DNA from: an uncultured Bacteroidota bacterium
GTDB taxonomy: Bacteria; Bacteroidota; Bacteroidia; NS11-12g; UBA9320
Reading direction: 5' to 3'
DNA length: 43,562 bases
Assembly: GCA_913054375.1 (NCBI GenBank)
Contig: CAJXIQ010000004.1
Span: 1 to 43,562, forward strand
Positions 19,157-27,404 of the stretch are shown piece after piece. How positions within the stretch are numbered: the stretch's first letter is position 1; every line of letters starts with the position of its first letter. The notes under the pieces were generated by a model. The model saw only the letters and a list, made by a program, of their open reading frames with translations, had not been told where the DNA came from and did no database searches. The position numbers were made by a program, and so were the translations under genes.

Positions 19157-20104
19157 ATGCAAAACCGAATCACCCAACTATTTGGAATACAATACCCTAT
19201 AATACAAGCCGGAATGATATGGTGCAGTGGTTGGGAGCTTGCAAGTGCAGTGAGTAACGCTGGCGGCCTTGGTATCATAGGTGCAGGGAGTATGTATCCT
19301 GATGTATTGCGGGTGCAAATACAAAAATGCAAAGCAGCGACTAATAAGCCGTTTGCTATAAACCTTCCGTTACTTTACCCAGACATAGATAAGCATATCG
19401 CTATACTTTTAGAAGAGAAAGTACCTATTGTATTTACATCTGCTGGTAACCCGGGAAAGTGGACAGAAACATTGAAAAATGCTGAAATAAAAGTAGTGCA
19501 TGTGGTGAGTAATGAGAAATTTGCCAAAAAAGCAGAAGCCTGTGGTGTGGATGCCATAGTTGCAGAAGGTTTTGAAGCGGGTGGGCACAATGGGCGAGAA
19601 GAAACCACAACACTAGTACTTATACCGCAGATAACAAGAGCTGTTAAGATACCCGTAATTGCTGCAGGGGGAATCGGTACAGGGAAAACAATGCTAGCAG
19701 CCTTGGCCCTTGGTGCCGAAGCAGTTCAGATAGGTAGTCGTTTTGTTGCGAGTACAGAGAGCAGTGCTCATCTTAATTTTAAAAATGCAGTAGTAGAGGC
19801 AAACGATGGAGGTACACAGTTGAGCCTAAAAAAACTAACTCCAGTTCGTCTTATAAAAAATAAATTTTGGGAAGATATTACTGCAGCAGAGGCTAGTGGA
19901 GCAAGTGCAGCTGTTCTAGAGAAGATGCTGGGTCGAGCAAGGGCCAAAAAAGGGATGTTTGAGGGAGATTTGGAAGAAGGAGAACTAGAGATAGGACAAA
20001 TAAGTGGGTACATAAACCAAATCAAACCTGCTGCTACGATTGTTGAAGAAATAGTTGATGAGTTTAATCAGGAATCAGAGAAATTAGCAAACGTCCGTTT
20101 GTGA
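19157..20104 (+). CDS. Nitronate monooxygenase / FabK-like flavoprotein
   Basis: ITQLFGIQYPIIQAGMIWCSGWELASAVSNAGGLGIIGAGSM...VAEGFEAGGHNGREETTTLVLIPQI...PVIAAGGIGTGKTMLAALALGAEAVQIGSRFVAS. Confidence 0.9.
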   Translation: MQNRITQLFGIQYPIIQAGMIWCSGWELASAVSNAGGLGIIGAGSMYPDVLRVQIQKCKAATNKPFAINLPLLYPDIDKHIAILLEEKVPIVFTSAGNPGKWTETLKNAEIKVVHVVSNEKFAKKAEACGVDAIVAEGFEAGGHNGREETTTLVLIPQITRAVKIPVIAAGGIGTGKTMLAALALGAEAVQIGSRFVASTESSAHLNFKNAVVEANDGGTQLSLKKLTPVRLIKNKFWEDITAAEASGASAAVLEKMLGRARAKKGMFEGDLEEGELEIGQISGYINQIKPAATIVEEIVDEFNQESEKLANVRL

Positions 20105-20114
20105 ACATAAAAAA

Positions 20115-20741
20115 GTGAACGATCGCATAAAACGATATCTAAAAAATGGCGAGGGCGATACCTTGGACTACAAACAAGAAATAAGCAGTGCCAATAAAAT
20201 AGCCAAGACAATGGTAAGTTTTGCTAATAATAAGGGCGGAGTATTGCTAGTGGGTGTGCGCGATAACAGGAGCATTGCAGGCATACGCACAGAAGACGAA
20301 AAGTATATGTTAGACCTAGCTGCCTCATTTTACTGCAAGCCCGAGTTGACCCTCGAAATCATAGAGCACGATATTGGTGAAAAGGTGATACTAGAGTGTA
20401 TCGTGCCAGAAGGAGAGAATAAACCCTATGGTGCAAAAGGAGACGACGGCAAGTGGTGGGTGTATATGCGAAATAAAGATAAAAGCCTGTTAGCTAGTAA
20501 GATAGTAGTAGATGTGCTCAGGAGGCAAGCAAGTAACAAGGGCACTATGATACAGTATGGTAAAAATGAAGAGATGTTGCTAAAATACTTGGAGGAAAAC
20601 GAACGGATCACACTACAAGAGTTTCGGAAGAAGGTCAATATAAGCAATAGGCGGGCGTCTAAGATATTGGTAAATTTGATAAGTGCAGGCGTTATACTTA
20701 ATCATACCTACGAAAAAACAGAATTTTTTAGCCTAGCTTAA
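20115..20741 (+). CDS. AlbA_2 (Schlafen-type) domain putative DNA-binding protein with C-terminal winged-helix-like region
   Basis: GEGDTLDYKQEISSANKIAKTMVSFANNKGGVLLVGVRDN; C-terminal EENERITLQEFRKKVNISNRRASKILVNLISAGVI. GTG start. Confidence 0.85.
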   Translation: MNDRIKRYLKNGEGDTLDYKQEISSANKIAKTMVSFANNKGGVLLVGVRDNRSIAGIRTEDEKYMLDLAASFYCKPELTLEIIEHDIGEKVILECIVPEGENKPYGAKGDDGKWWVYMRNKDKSLLASKIVVDVLRRQASNKGTMIQYGKNEEMLLKYLEENERITLQEFRKKVNISNRRASKILVNLISAGVILNHTYEKTEFFSLA

Positions 20742-20777
20742 GCCAATAAAAGGCGTCAACATTCCGTTAATATTTAG

Positions 20778-20785
20778 TAAATTTG
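20778..20785 (+). promoter_or_regulatory. -7 box TAAATTTG upstream of the first DUF6089-like gene
   Basis: TAnnTTTG 36 nt upstream of ORF start 20822. Confidence 0.55.
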
Positions 20786-20821
20786 CGAATTATGACGCAG
20801 GAAAGTTGCGTTTGTTAACCA

Positions 20822-21769
20822 ATGGTAGCAATAATGGGAAAGATAAATAATAAGATATTAGTGTGTACAATGCTCCTTTTTTTTGGAGGTACACTGCACG
20901 TAGACGCTCAGCGATGGTTTAGAACTAGCTCTTTGGAGTTTGGTCTCATAGGTGGCGCTAGTCATTACTCTGGGGATCTTGCACAATCCTATTTTCAAGC
21001 GAAAGGTTTCAAACCAAGCATTGGTCTGATCACTAGATACAGCCCAGGAGAAGTAGTCACTTTCAGACTCAGTGCTCAGTATGGAAGCATAGAAGGTCGA
21101 GATGACTGGTACGAAGATCAAGATGATGCCAACAGAAGAAACCTAAGTTTTCGATCAAATCTATGGGATTTTACAGGGGCTATAGAGGTGAACTTGAGGC
21201 GAATGGAAGCAAGCCAAGAATCAGGAGTGTACCCATACCTGTTTACAGGTGCGAGTGTTTTTAAATTTAACCCTGAGGCACAATTTGTATATGACATAAA
21301 CTCCGGGATTGCTGAGTATATGGAACAAAATGCTCCTGGATCATATACTAGTTTACAGACTACAGACGGGAAATGGATAGAATTGCAACCGTTGGCTACA
21401 GAAGGACAAGAAACCACTGAATTCAATGATAGAAAAAGATATGCGCTTACTCAGATTGCAATTCCTCTAGGTGGAGGTTTGAAATTTAAGCTAAACCACA
21501 AATGGACGCTGGGCGTAGAATACGGAGTACGCTTCACATTTACAGATTATCTGGATGATGTGAGTACCACTTATGTAGATCCTGTAAGGTTGAACGGTCA
21601 ATACGGGGGAATATCGTCTGCATTGTCTGTAAGATCGCCAGAATTTATCCCGGCATCATTAGAAGGTTCCCCCAGAGGAAATTCAGACAACAATGATGTT
21701 TATGGATTGCTTGGAATATCACTCACTTACAGATTGTATGGCAATAGACCAAATTGCCCTTCCTTTTAA
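20822..21769 (+). CDS. DUF6089-like outer-membrane beta-barrel protein (paralogue 1)
   Basis: Signal peptide, FGLIGGASHYSGDLAQSYFQAKGFKPSIGLITRYSP, LGVEYGVRFTFTDYLDDVSTTYVDP. A second possible start is MGKINNK. Confidence 0.85.
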   Translation: MVAIMGKINNKILVCTMLLFFGGTLHVDAQRWFRTSSLEFGLIGGASHYSGDLAQSYFQAKGFKPSIGLITRYSPGEVVTFRLSAQYGSIEGRDDWYEDQDDANRRNLSFRSNLWDFTGAIEVNLRRMEASQESGVYPYLFTGASVFKFNPEAQFVYDINSGIAEYMEQNAPGSYTSLQTTDGKWIELQPLATEGQETTEFNDRKRYALTQIAIPLGGGLKFKLNHKWTLGVEYGVRFTFTDYLDDVSTTYVDPVRLNGQYGGISSALSVRSPEFIPASLEGSPRGNSDNNDVYGLLGISLTYRLYGNRPNCPSF

Positions 21770-21822
21770 TAGAAAATAGGCATATTTACCTCTGATTTTT
21801 ATACCAGAGGTAACATCTGTGC

Positions 21823-21830
21823 TACTTTTG
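21823..21830 (+). promoter_or_regulatory. -7 box TACTTTTG upstream of the second DUF6089-like gene
   Basis: TAnnTTTG 33 nt before the TTG start at 21864. Confidence 0.55.
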
Positions 21831-21863
21831 CGTATTATATAAGGACAGCAGGAAATTAACACG

Positions 21864-22640
21864 TTGAAAAACACAGTATTATATATTGCATTTTGCTTGT
21901 TTGCACAACTATCATTTGCTCAATCTTGGGAAGTTGGGGGTATGTTTGGAGGGTCAAACTATCACGGTGATTTGGCTTATAACATAGTTCCTCAGGAGAC
22001 TCATTTTTCGGGAGGAGCATTTGTTAAGTACAATTTAAATGAATATTGGGCAATTCGTCCGACCCTTTCTTACCTCAAAATAAGTGGATCTGATAGTAAC
22101 TTTGAAGAGTACAACTTAAGAAATCTTAGCTTCAGAAATAAGATGTATGAAATTTCTAATGTGGTGGAATTTAATTTCCAATCATTTAGTAATAGAGCGA
22201 TACACAATAAAACATCTGTCTATGCACTTCTTGGAGTAGCACTATTTGTGCATAAACCAGAGGCCATGCTGAATAATGAGTGGGTAGAACTGCGACCTTT
22301 GCAAACTGAAAAGCAACGCTATAGACTTATGCAACTGAGTGTTCCTGTTGGAGTTGGGGTAAAGCACGCTCTGGCTCCCAATCTAATAGTGGGATTTGAG
22401 GCAGGGTGGAGAAAGACATTTACAGATTATTTGGATGATGTAAGCACTACCTATGCGAATACTGAGGATGGCGGAGGGGCATACAGATCGTTAGCAGACA
22501 GGTCTTACGAGGTAAGTGAAAGTGGTAGGTCACTCGCTTCTGAAGGAGACGTAAGAGGAGACCCAAATTTAAAGGATTGGTACTTCCAAACGGCCTTCAG
22601 CATTTCGTATAGATTTACTCCAATACGGTGTCCGTTCTAA
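21864..22640 (+). CDS. DUF6089-like outer-membrane beta-barrel protein (paralogue 2)
   Basis: Signal peptide; EVGGMFGGSNYHGDLAYN; VGFEAGWRKTFTDYLDDVSTTYANT shared with the preceding ORF. TTG start. Confidence 0.85.
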   Translation: MKNTVLYIAFCLFAQLSFAQSWEVGGMFGGSNYHGDLAYNIVPQETHFSGGAFVKYNLNEYWAIRPTLSYLKISGSDSNFEEYNLRNLSFRNKMYEISNVVEFNFQSFSNRAIHNKTSVYALLGVALFVHKPEAMLNNEWVELRPLQTEKQRYRLMQLSVPVGVGVKHALAPNLIVGFEAGWRKTFTDYLDDVSTTYANTEDGGGAYRSLADRSYEVSESGRSLASEGDVRGDPNLKDWYFQTAFSISYRFTPIRCPF

Positions 22641-22657
22641 CTATAGAAACTAACTCA

Positions 22658-23398
22658 ATGAGCAAAGAAAGTATAAACCAATCCAGACTACCCAAACACA
22701 TTGCCATAATTATGGATGGTAATGGAAGGTGGGCTAAGGAAAAAGGTAAATTTAGAATATTTGGTCACGAAAGCGGCGTTAAAGCAGTACGTGAGGTATC
22801 AGAAGGTTGTGCTGAATTAGGTGTTGAGTGCCTTACTCTATACGCATTCAGCACAGAAAACTGGAATAGGCCTAAATTAGAAGTGAATGCCTTGATGACA
22901 TTGCTTGTCAGAACGATTAAGAGTGAAACGAAAACACTGATGAAAAATGGCATAAAATTGGATGCCATAGGGGATAGGAGTAATTTGCCGAAAGACTGTA
23001 GACGTGAGCTAGAAGAAGCAATAGAAGCAACTAAGGACAATAGCGGTATGACCCTTATACTGGCCCTAAGTTACAGTGCAAAGTGGGATATAGTAAATGC
23101 CACAAAAATTATAGCTCAAAAGGCGGTAGATGGCGAGATAAGCCTAGAAGAGGTAAACGAAGAGCTCATCGATAAGACACTTACAACACATAAGTACCCA
23201 CATCCGGAGCTAATGATACGTACGAGTGGCGAATTACGAATTAGCAATTTTTTGCTTTGGGAAATAGCATACAGTGAACTTTATTTTACAACAGTTCTGT
23301 GGCCGGATTATAGAAAAGAACATCTCTACGAGGCAATTATTGACTATCAAAGTAGAGAGAGAAGATTTGGAAAAACTAGCGAACAACTCGCAACTTAA
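22658..23398 (+). CDS. uppS: Isoprenyl transferase (undecaprenyl diphosphate synthase)
   Basis: PKHIAIIMDGNGRWAKEKGKFRIFGHESGVKAVREV...LTLYAFSTENWNRP...ELMIRTSGELRISNFLLWEIAYSELYFTTVLWPDY. ATG 22658 preferred over GTG 22628. Confidence 0.96.
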   Translation: MSKESINQSRLPKHIAIIMDGNGRWAKEKGKFRIFGHESGVKAVREVSEGCAELGVECLTLYAFSTENWNRPKLEVNALMTLLVRTIKSETKTLMKNGIKLDAIGDRSNLPKDCRRELEEAIEATKDNSGMTLILALSYSAKWDIVNATKIIAQKAVDGEISLEEVNEELIDKTLTTHKYPHPELMIRTSGELRISNFLLWEIAYSELYFTTVLWPDYRKEHLYEAIIDYQSRERRFGKTSEQLAT

Positions 23399-23408
23399 AA
23401 AATACAAT

Positions 23409-25910
23409 ATGAGAAAAATAATTTTCGTACTAATGGCTGTGTGCAGCTTTACAGGCTACGCTCAGAAATTAGATAATATGAATACTATTATCATAGATTA
23501 TGATAACCCCCAAAAATACGAAGTTGGCGGTATAGAAGTTTCTGGCAATGATTTCACACCAACAAACATTATTATTCTGGTGTCTGGTTTACGGGCTGGG
23601 CAAACGGTGACAGTGCCCGGAGACGATATATCATTGGCTATAGAAAAACTTTGGAAGCAAGGCCGTTTTAGTGATATAGAAGTATCCATTAGTAAGGTAG
23701 TAGAAAATAAAATATTTCTAACGATCGCAGTAAAAGAAAGACCGCGTTTAAGCAAGTATTCTATTAAAGGACTGCGTAAAGGAGAAACCAACAATATACG
23801 GGATGAGATCACCTTACAAAAAAATCAACTGATTACAGAAGATCTTATAAACGCAACACGGAGAGAGATAAAGGAGTACTTTTTTGAAAAAGGGTACTAC
23901 GCTGTAAAAACAACATTTATTCGTGAAGTAGACAACAAAAAACCCAACTATCAGGTACTCCGTATCGACATCAATCGAGGGAAAAAAGTTAAGTTGCAAG
24001 ACGTCGTATTTGCGGGCAACAATAGTGTAGATGATAAGTCACTACGTAAGCTGCTTAAGCCGAAACGTATGTACAAGAAAATTAATGTATTTGCCTCTTC
24101 CAAGTTTGTCAAGGAGACCTATGAAGAGTCGAAACCGCTTATACTGCAGAAGTATAGTGCATTGGGTTACAGAGATGCATCTCTGTTGTATGATTCAATA
24201 GTGCCTATAACTGAAGATAGAGTAGATATAAGAATAGGAATAAACGAAGGACGTAAGTACTATTTCCGTAACATCACGTGGACAGGAAATACAAAGTATC
24301 GTACGTCGCTGCTAGACACATTATTAGGCATCAAAAGAGGTGAGGTGTACGACCAGTCACGTTTGGAGAGCAAACTCTTTATGAGTGAAAATGGATTTGA
24401 TATCTCGAGTCTATATTTAGATGATGGGTATCTGTTCTTCAATGTGAATCCGGTAGAGGTGCTTGTAGAAGGCGATAGTATTGACTTAGAGATGCGTATC
24501 TATGAAGGTAAGCAAGCTACAGTAAATAGAGTCACTATTATTGGCAATGACAAAACGAGTGATTTCGTAGCGATTAGGGTCATTCGTACTCGCCCTGGCG
24601 ATAAATTTAGCCGTAGCGATATACAACGTAGTATGAGAGAACTGGCACAACTGGGTTTCTTCGATCCAGAAGGATTGGATGTAAATCCGCAGCCAAATCC
24701 ACAAAACGGTACGGTGGACATAGAATATAAAGTGACAGAAAAACCAAGTGATCAGATTGAAGCATCTGGCGGATGGGGTGGTTTCGGAGGATTTGTTGGT
24801 ACTCTGGGTCTCACACTAAATAATTTTAGTTCTCGAAAGATTTTTCAAAAAGGAGGGTGGGATCCGATACCTGCTGGTGACGGACAGAAACTTTCGATTC
24901 GTGCACAAAGTAATGGTCCTCAGTTTCAAGGGTATAATTTCTCTTTTACGGAACCTTGGCTCGGGGGTAAGAAACCAAATTCTTTGAGTGTGAGTTTATT
25001 TCATAACGTACAGTCGACCTTCTCTTTCGAAGCAAATAGACCAAAGTTTACTACATCTGGGGCTACCATTGGTTTTGGTAAACAATTGAAGTTTCCAGAT
25101 GATTATTTTTCTTTTCAATCTTCGGTGACTTACCAAAGATATGGATTAAATGATTGGGCAAATTTTGGTGCAGCAGAACTTGGTTTTACCAATGGTGTTG
25201 CCAATAACCTGAGTTTTACTAATACCCTTGCTCGTAATAGTACCAATCATCCAATTTACCCAACAGAAGGAAGCACCTTCAGTGCCAGTATTCAGATGAC
25301 ACCACCATTTTCTTTACTCAGCAATAAAAAAGATTTTTCAGATAGAACCTTATCGCCGCAAGATCGCTTTGAGTGGATTGAACTGGTAAAAACTAAATTT
25401 AGTGGGCAGTGGTTTTTGGGTGTAGGTGAAGGTAAGAGAAAGCTCGTTATAGCTCCAGCCTATAGATTTGGGGCAGTAAGTGCCTGGAATCAAGATGTCG
25501 GCCAATCGCCCTTTGAGTTATTTAGAGTAGGTGGCAGCGGTCTTTCAAACTTCGTACTGTACGGTACAGATATTATCTCGCAACGGGGGTATGACGAGGG
25601 TAGAGTAAGTGATCCTTCTCAAGGGCAACAGGGTTTGCCTATCTTTACAAAGTATACGTTAGAAGTAAGGTATCCGCTTACCGTGGGGCAGTCATCTACC
25701 ATATATGCGCAAACGTTCTTAGAGGCCGGTAATGCGTACCAAAATTTCGAGCAGTTTAATCCGTTCGACGTAAGAAGAGCGGGTGGTGTTGGTGTAAGAT
25801 TATTCTTGCCCATGTTTGGGCTACTAGGAGTCGATTATGCTTGGCCTATGGACCCATTGCCAGGACAACCCGGTGGTCAGTTTCACTTCTTTATTGGTCA
25901 GCAGTTCTAA
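23409..25910 (+). CDS. bamA: Outer-membrane protein assembly factor BamA
   Basis: Repeated POTRA domains and Omp85 barrel (VRYPLTVGQSSTIYAQTFLEAGNAY...FDVRRAGGVGVRLFLPMFGLLGVDYAW). ATG 23409 (MRKIIFVLMAVCSFTGYAQ) is a signal-peptide start; the ORF track start lies inside uppS. Confidence 0.95.
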   Translation: MRKIIFVLMAVCSFTGYAQKLDNMNTIIIDYDNPQKYEVGGIEVSGNDFTPTNIIILVSGLRAGQTVTVPGDDISLAIEKLWKQGRFSDIEVSISKVVENKIFLTIAVKERPRLSKYSIKGLRKGETNNIRDEITLQKNQLITEDLINATRREIKEYFFEKGYYAVKTTFIREVDNKKPNYQVLRIDINRGKKVKLQDVVFAGNNSVDDKSLRKLLKPKRMYKKINVFASSKFVKETYEESKPLILQKYSALGYRDASLLYDSIVPITEDRVDIRIGINEGRKYYFRNITWTGNTKYRTSLLDTLLGIKRGEVYDQSRLESKLFMSENGFDISSLYLDDGYLFFNVNPVEVLVEGDSIDLEMRIYEGKQATVNRVTIIGNDKTSDFVAIRVIRTRPGDKFSRSDIQRSMRELAQLGFFDPEGLDVNPQPNPQNGTVDIEYKVTEKPSDQIEASGGWGGFGGFVGTLGLTLNNFSSRKIFQKGGWDPIPAGDGQKLSIRAQSNGPQFQGYNFSFTEPWLGGKKPNSLSVSLFHNVQSTFSFEANRPKFTTSGATIGFGKQLKFPDDYFSFQSSVTYQRYGLNDWANFGAAELGFTNGVANNLSFTNTLARNSTNHPIYPTEGSTFSASIQMTPPFSLLSNKKDFSDRTLSPQDRFEWIELVKTKFSGQWFLGVGEGKRKLVIAPAYRFGAVSAWNQDVGQSPFELFRVGGSGLSNFVLYGTDIISQRGYDEGRVSDPSQGQQGLPIFTKYTLEVRYPLTVGQSSTIYAQTFLEAGNAYQNFEQFNPFDVRRAGGVGVRLFLPMFGLLGVDYAWPMDPLPGQPGGQFHFFIGQQF

Positions 25911-25970
25911 ATTTAGAGCAAAGAGTTTATTTCTGTGTAACGCATCGACAGCACTCAGCTGGAGCAATGC

Positions 25971-26630
25971 TTACTCAATGAATCCCTGTAAGTATTCTGT
26001 TTTAAGCATCGGGCATACCTTGTATCTCTCGTCCTTGGTGTCTTGGTACATGGCTTCTAGGGTTTCGTACACATGGTCCAATCCTATTTCTTGACTCCAG
26101 GCAAATGGGCCTTTTGGGTAAGCAGTACCTAGTCGCATTCCCAAATCTATATCCTCTCGAGTCGCAGTACCTTCCTGTACGGTGAAGTAAGCTTCATTTA
26201 TTATCATACAAATGATGCGGGGCGTCACAAGCCCTACACGGCTTTTTACAAATCGGGTTTCTAAACCGATATTTTTTAGCTTTTCTACAGCTATTGCTTC
26301 ATCATTTTTATTGGTAGCGCAGCACTCTAGAAGGGGTCTATTGATAAAGGTAGGTAGAGCATTTATTCCTATTATGGTGGTTTTGGGTAACATCCCAAGT
26401 TCTGCATATAGTTCTTCTAGTTGTACTTTTACTGTACTCAGTACAATTAGTTTGTTTTCAAGGTGAATGTACTGCCCTATTTGTTCAGGGGTGTCGTCAA
26501 AATCAAGATCGAAAATGATATCGTAGTTATCTAATTCTGTACCTTTGAGCGGAACGATAGGGTGAGTAGAAGAGATTAGTTCTCGTAATTCATCCAATTG
26601 ATTCGGCTGCCCTTTCGCTGCTATATTCAT
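25971..26630 (-). CDS. Reduced 3-hydroxyacyl-CoA dehydrogenase-like protein
   Basis: C-terminal SRVGLVTPRIICMIINEAYFTVQEGTATREDIDLGMRLGTAYPKGPFAWSQEIGLDHVYETLEAMY is 3HCDH-like; no GxGxxG Rossmann motif in the N-terminal part. ATG 26630 preferred over the TTG. Confidence 0.75.
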   Translation of the reverse strand: MNIAAKGQPNQLDELRELISSTHPIVPLKGTELDNYDIIFDLDFDDTPEQIGQYIHLENKLIVLSTVKVQLEELYAELGMLPKTTIIGINALPTFINRPLLECCATNKNDEAIAVEKLKNIGLETRFVKSRVGLVTPRIICMIINEAYFTVQEGTATREDIDLGMRLGTAYPKGPFAWSQEIGLDHVYETLEAMYQDTKDERYKVCPMLKTEYLQGFIE

Positions 26631-26637
26631 ACACAAG

Positions 26638-26645
26638 CAAAGGTA
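26638..26645 (-). promoter_or_regulatory. -7 box TACCTTTG directly upstream of the 3HCDH-like ATG
   Basis: Reverse strand TACCTTTG-CTTGTGT-ATG. Confidence 0.55.
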
Positions 26646-26690
26646 GAGGCCAAAATGGAATAGTAAAACGAATATGTACTAAAATAAATA

Positions 26691-27071
26691 ATGGGTAAAA
26701 TTATAATAAATACACCAAATGCACCTGCAGCAATTGGACCATACAGTCAAGCAATATTAGCAGGAAATACGCTATACTGCAGTGGACAAATAGCCTTAGA
26801 TCCTGCAACTGGGAGTCTTGTCATGGATAGTATTGCTGCGGAGACACATCAAATAATGAAAAATGTGATCGCGGTACTTGAAGAGGCAAAAATGTCACTT
26901 GATAGTGTAGTTAAATGCTCCATTTTCATGAGTAGTATGGATCACTACGCAGCTATAAATGAGGTTTATTCTGAGTATTTTCAAGAAAACCCACCTGCGA
27001 GGGAGGCTGTAGCCGTAAAAACCTTGCCCAAAAAGGTTAATGTTGAAATCAGTGTCATAGCGGTACGTTAA
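26691..27071 (+). CDS. RidA family protein (reactive intermediate deaminase)
   Basis: NTPNAPAAIGPYSQAILAGNTLYCSGQIALDPATGSLV...EAKMSLDSVVKCSIFMSSMDHYAAINEVYSEYF...PPAREAVAVKTLPKKVNVEISVIAV. Confidence 0.96.
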   Translation: MGKIIINTPNAPAAIGPYSQAILAGNTLYCSGQIALDPATGSLVMDSIAAETHQIMKNVIAVLEEAKMSLDSVVKCSIFMSSMDHYAAINEVYSEYFQENPPAREAVAVKTLPKKVNVEISVIAVR

Positions 27072-27169
27072 GTACAAAGCCTTTGTAGGCCTAAGTGCAT
27101 ATTCTAGTGAATTAGGTATACCAAAATTTCGCACGGTTTTTGGATCAGAAAAGCAATTAGATTAGATAA

Positions 27170-27204
27170 AAAAAAGGAGAACCTTTCGGTTCTCCTTTTT
27201 AAAA
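27170..27204. terminator. Bidirectional Rho-independent terminator between ridA and tRNA-Phe
   Basis: AAAAAAGGAGAACC TTTC GGTTCTCCTTTTT: long perfect stem with A- and T-tracts on both sides. Confidence 0.85.
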
Positions 27205-27205
27205 G

Positions 27206-27278
27206 TGGTGTGGGGCGGGATCGAACCGCCGACACAAGGATTTTCAGTCCTTTGCTCTACCAACTGAGCTACCGCACC
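27206..27278 (-). tRNA. tRNA-Phe (GAA), CCA not encoded
   Basis: Reverse strand GGTGCGGTAGCTCAGTTGGTAGAGCAAAGGACTGAAAATCCTTGTGTCGGCGGTTCGATCCCGCCCCACACCA; anticodon GAA. Confidence 0.97.
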
Positions 27279-27304
27279 TCCCTTCTTTATTGCTAAAGCG
27301 GCTG

Positions 27305-27312
27305 CAAAAATA
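27305..27312 (-). promoter_or_regulatory. -7 box TATTTTTG upstream of tRNA-Phe
   Basis: Reverse strand TATTTTTG about 26 nt upstream of the tRNA 5' end. Confidence 0.55.
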
Positions 27313-27385
27313 AACAGTTTCCTGTAATATGAAAGCTATTTCTACATTGTAGATATCTAAAACAATTCTAAGTATCCAATTGTCC

Positions 27386-27393
27386 TACTTTTG
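27386..27393 (+). promoter_or_regulatory. -7 box TACTTTTG upstream of the Fe-S membrane protein gene
   Basis: TAnnTTTG 11 nt before the ATG at 27405. Confidence 0.55.
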
Positions 27394-27404
27394 AACTAAG
27401 AATT

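Noticed and set aside
20115-20741. AlbA_2/Schlafen-like protein as a defence gene
   Set aside because: No nuclease, toxin or other defence partner nearby; AlbA_2 proteins are common putative regulators in Bacteroidota.
27073-27100. GCCT-TTGT-AGGC mini-hairpin after ridA
   Set aside because: Only 4 bp stem; a strong terminator exists at 27170-27204.
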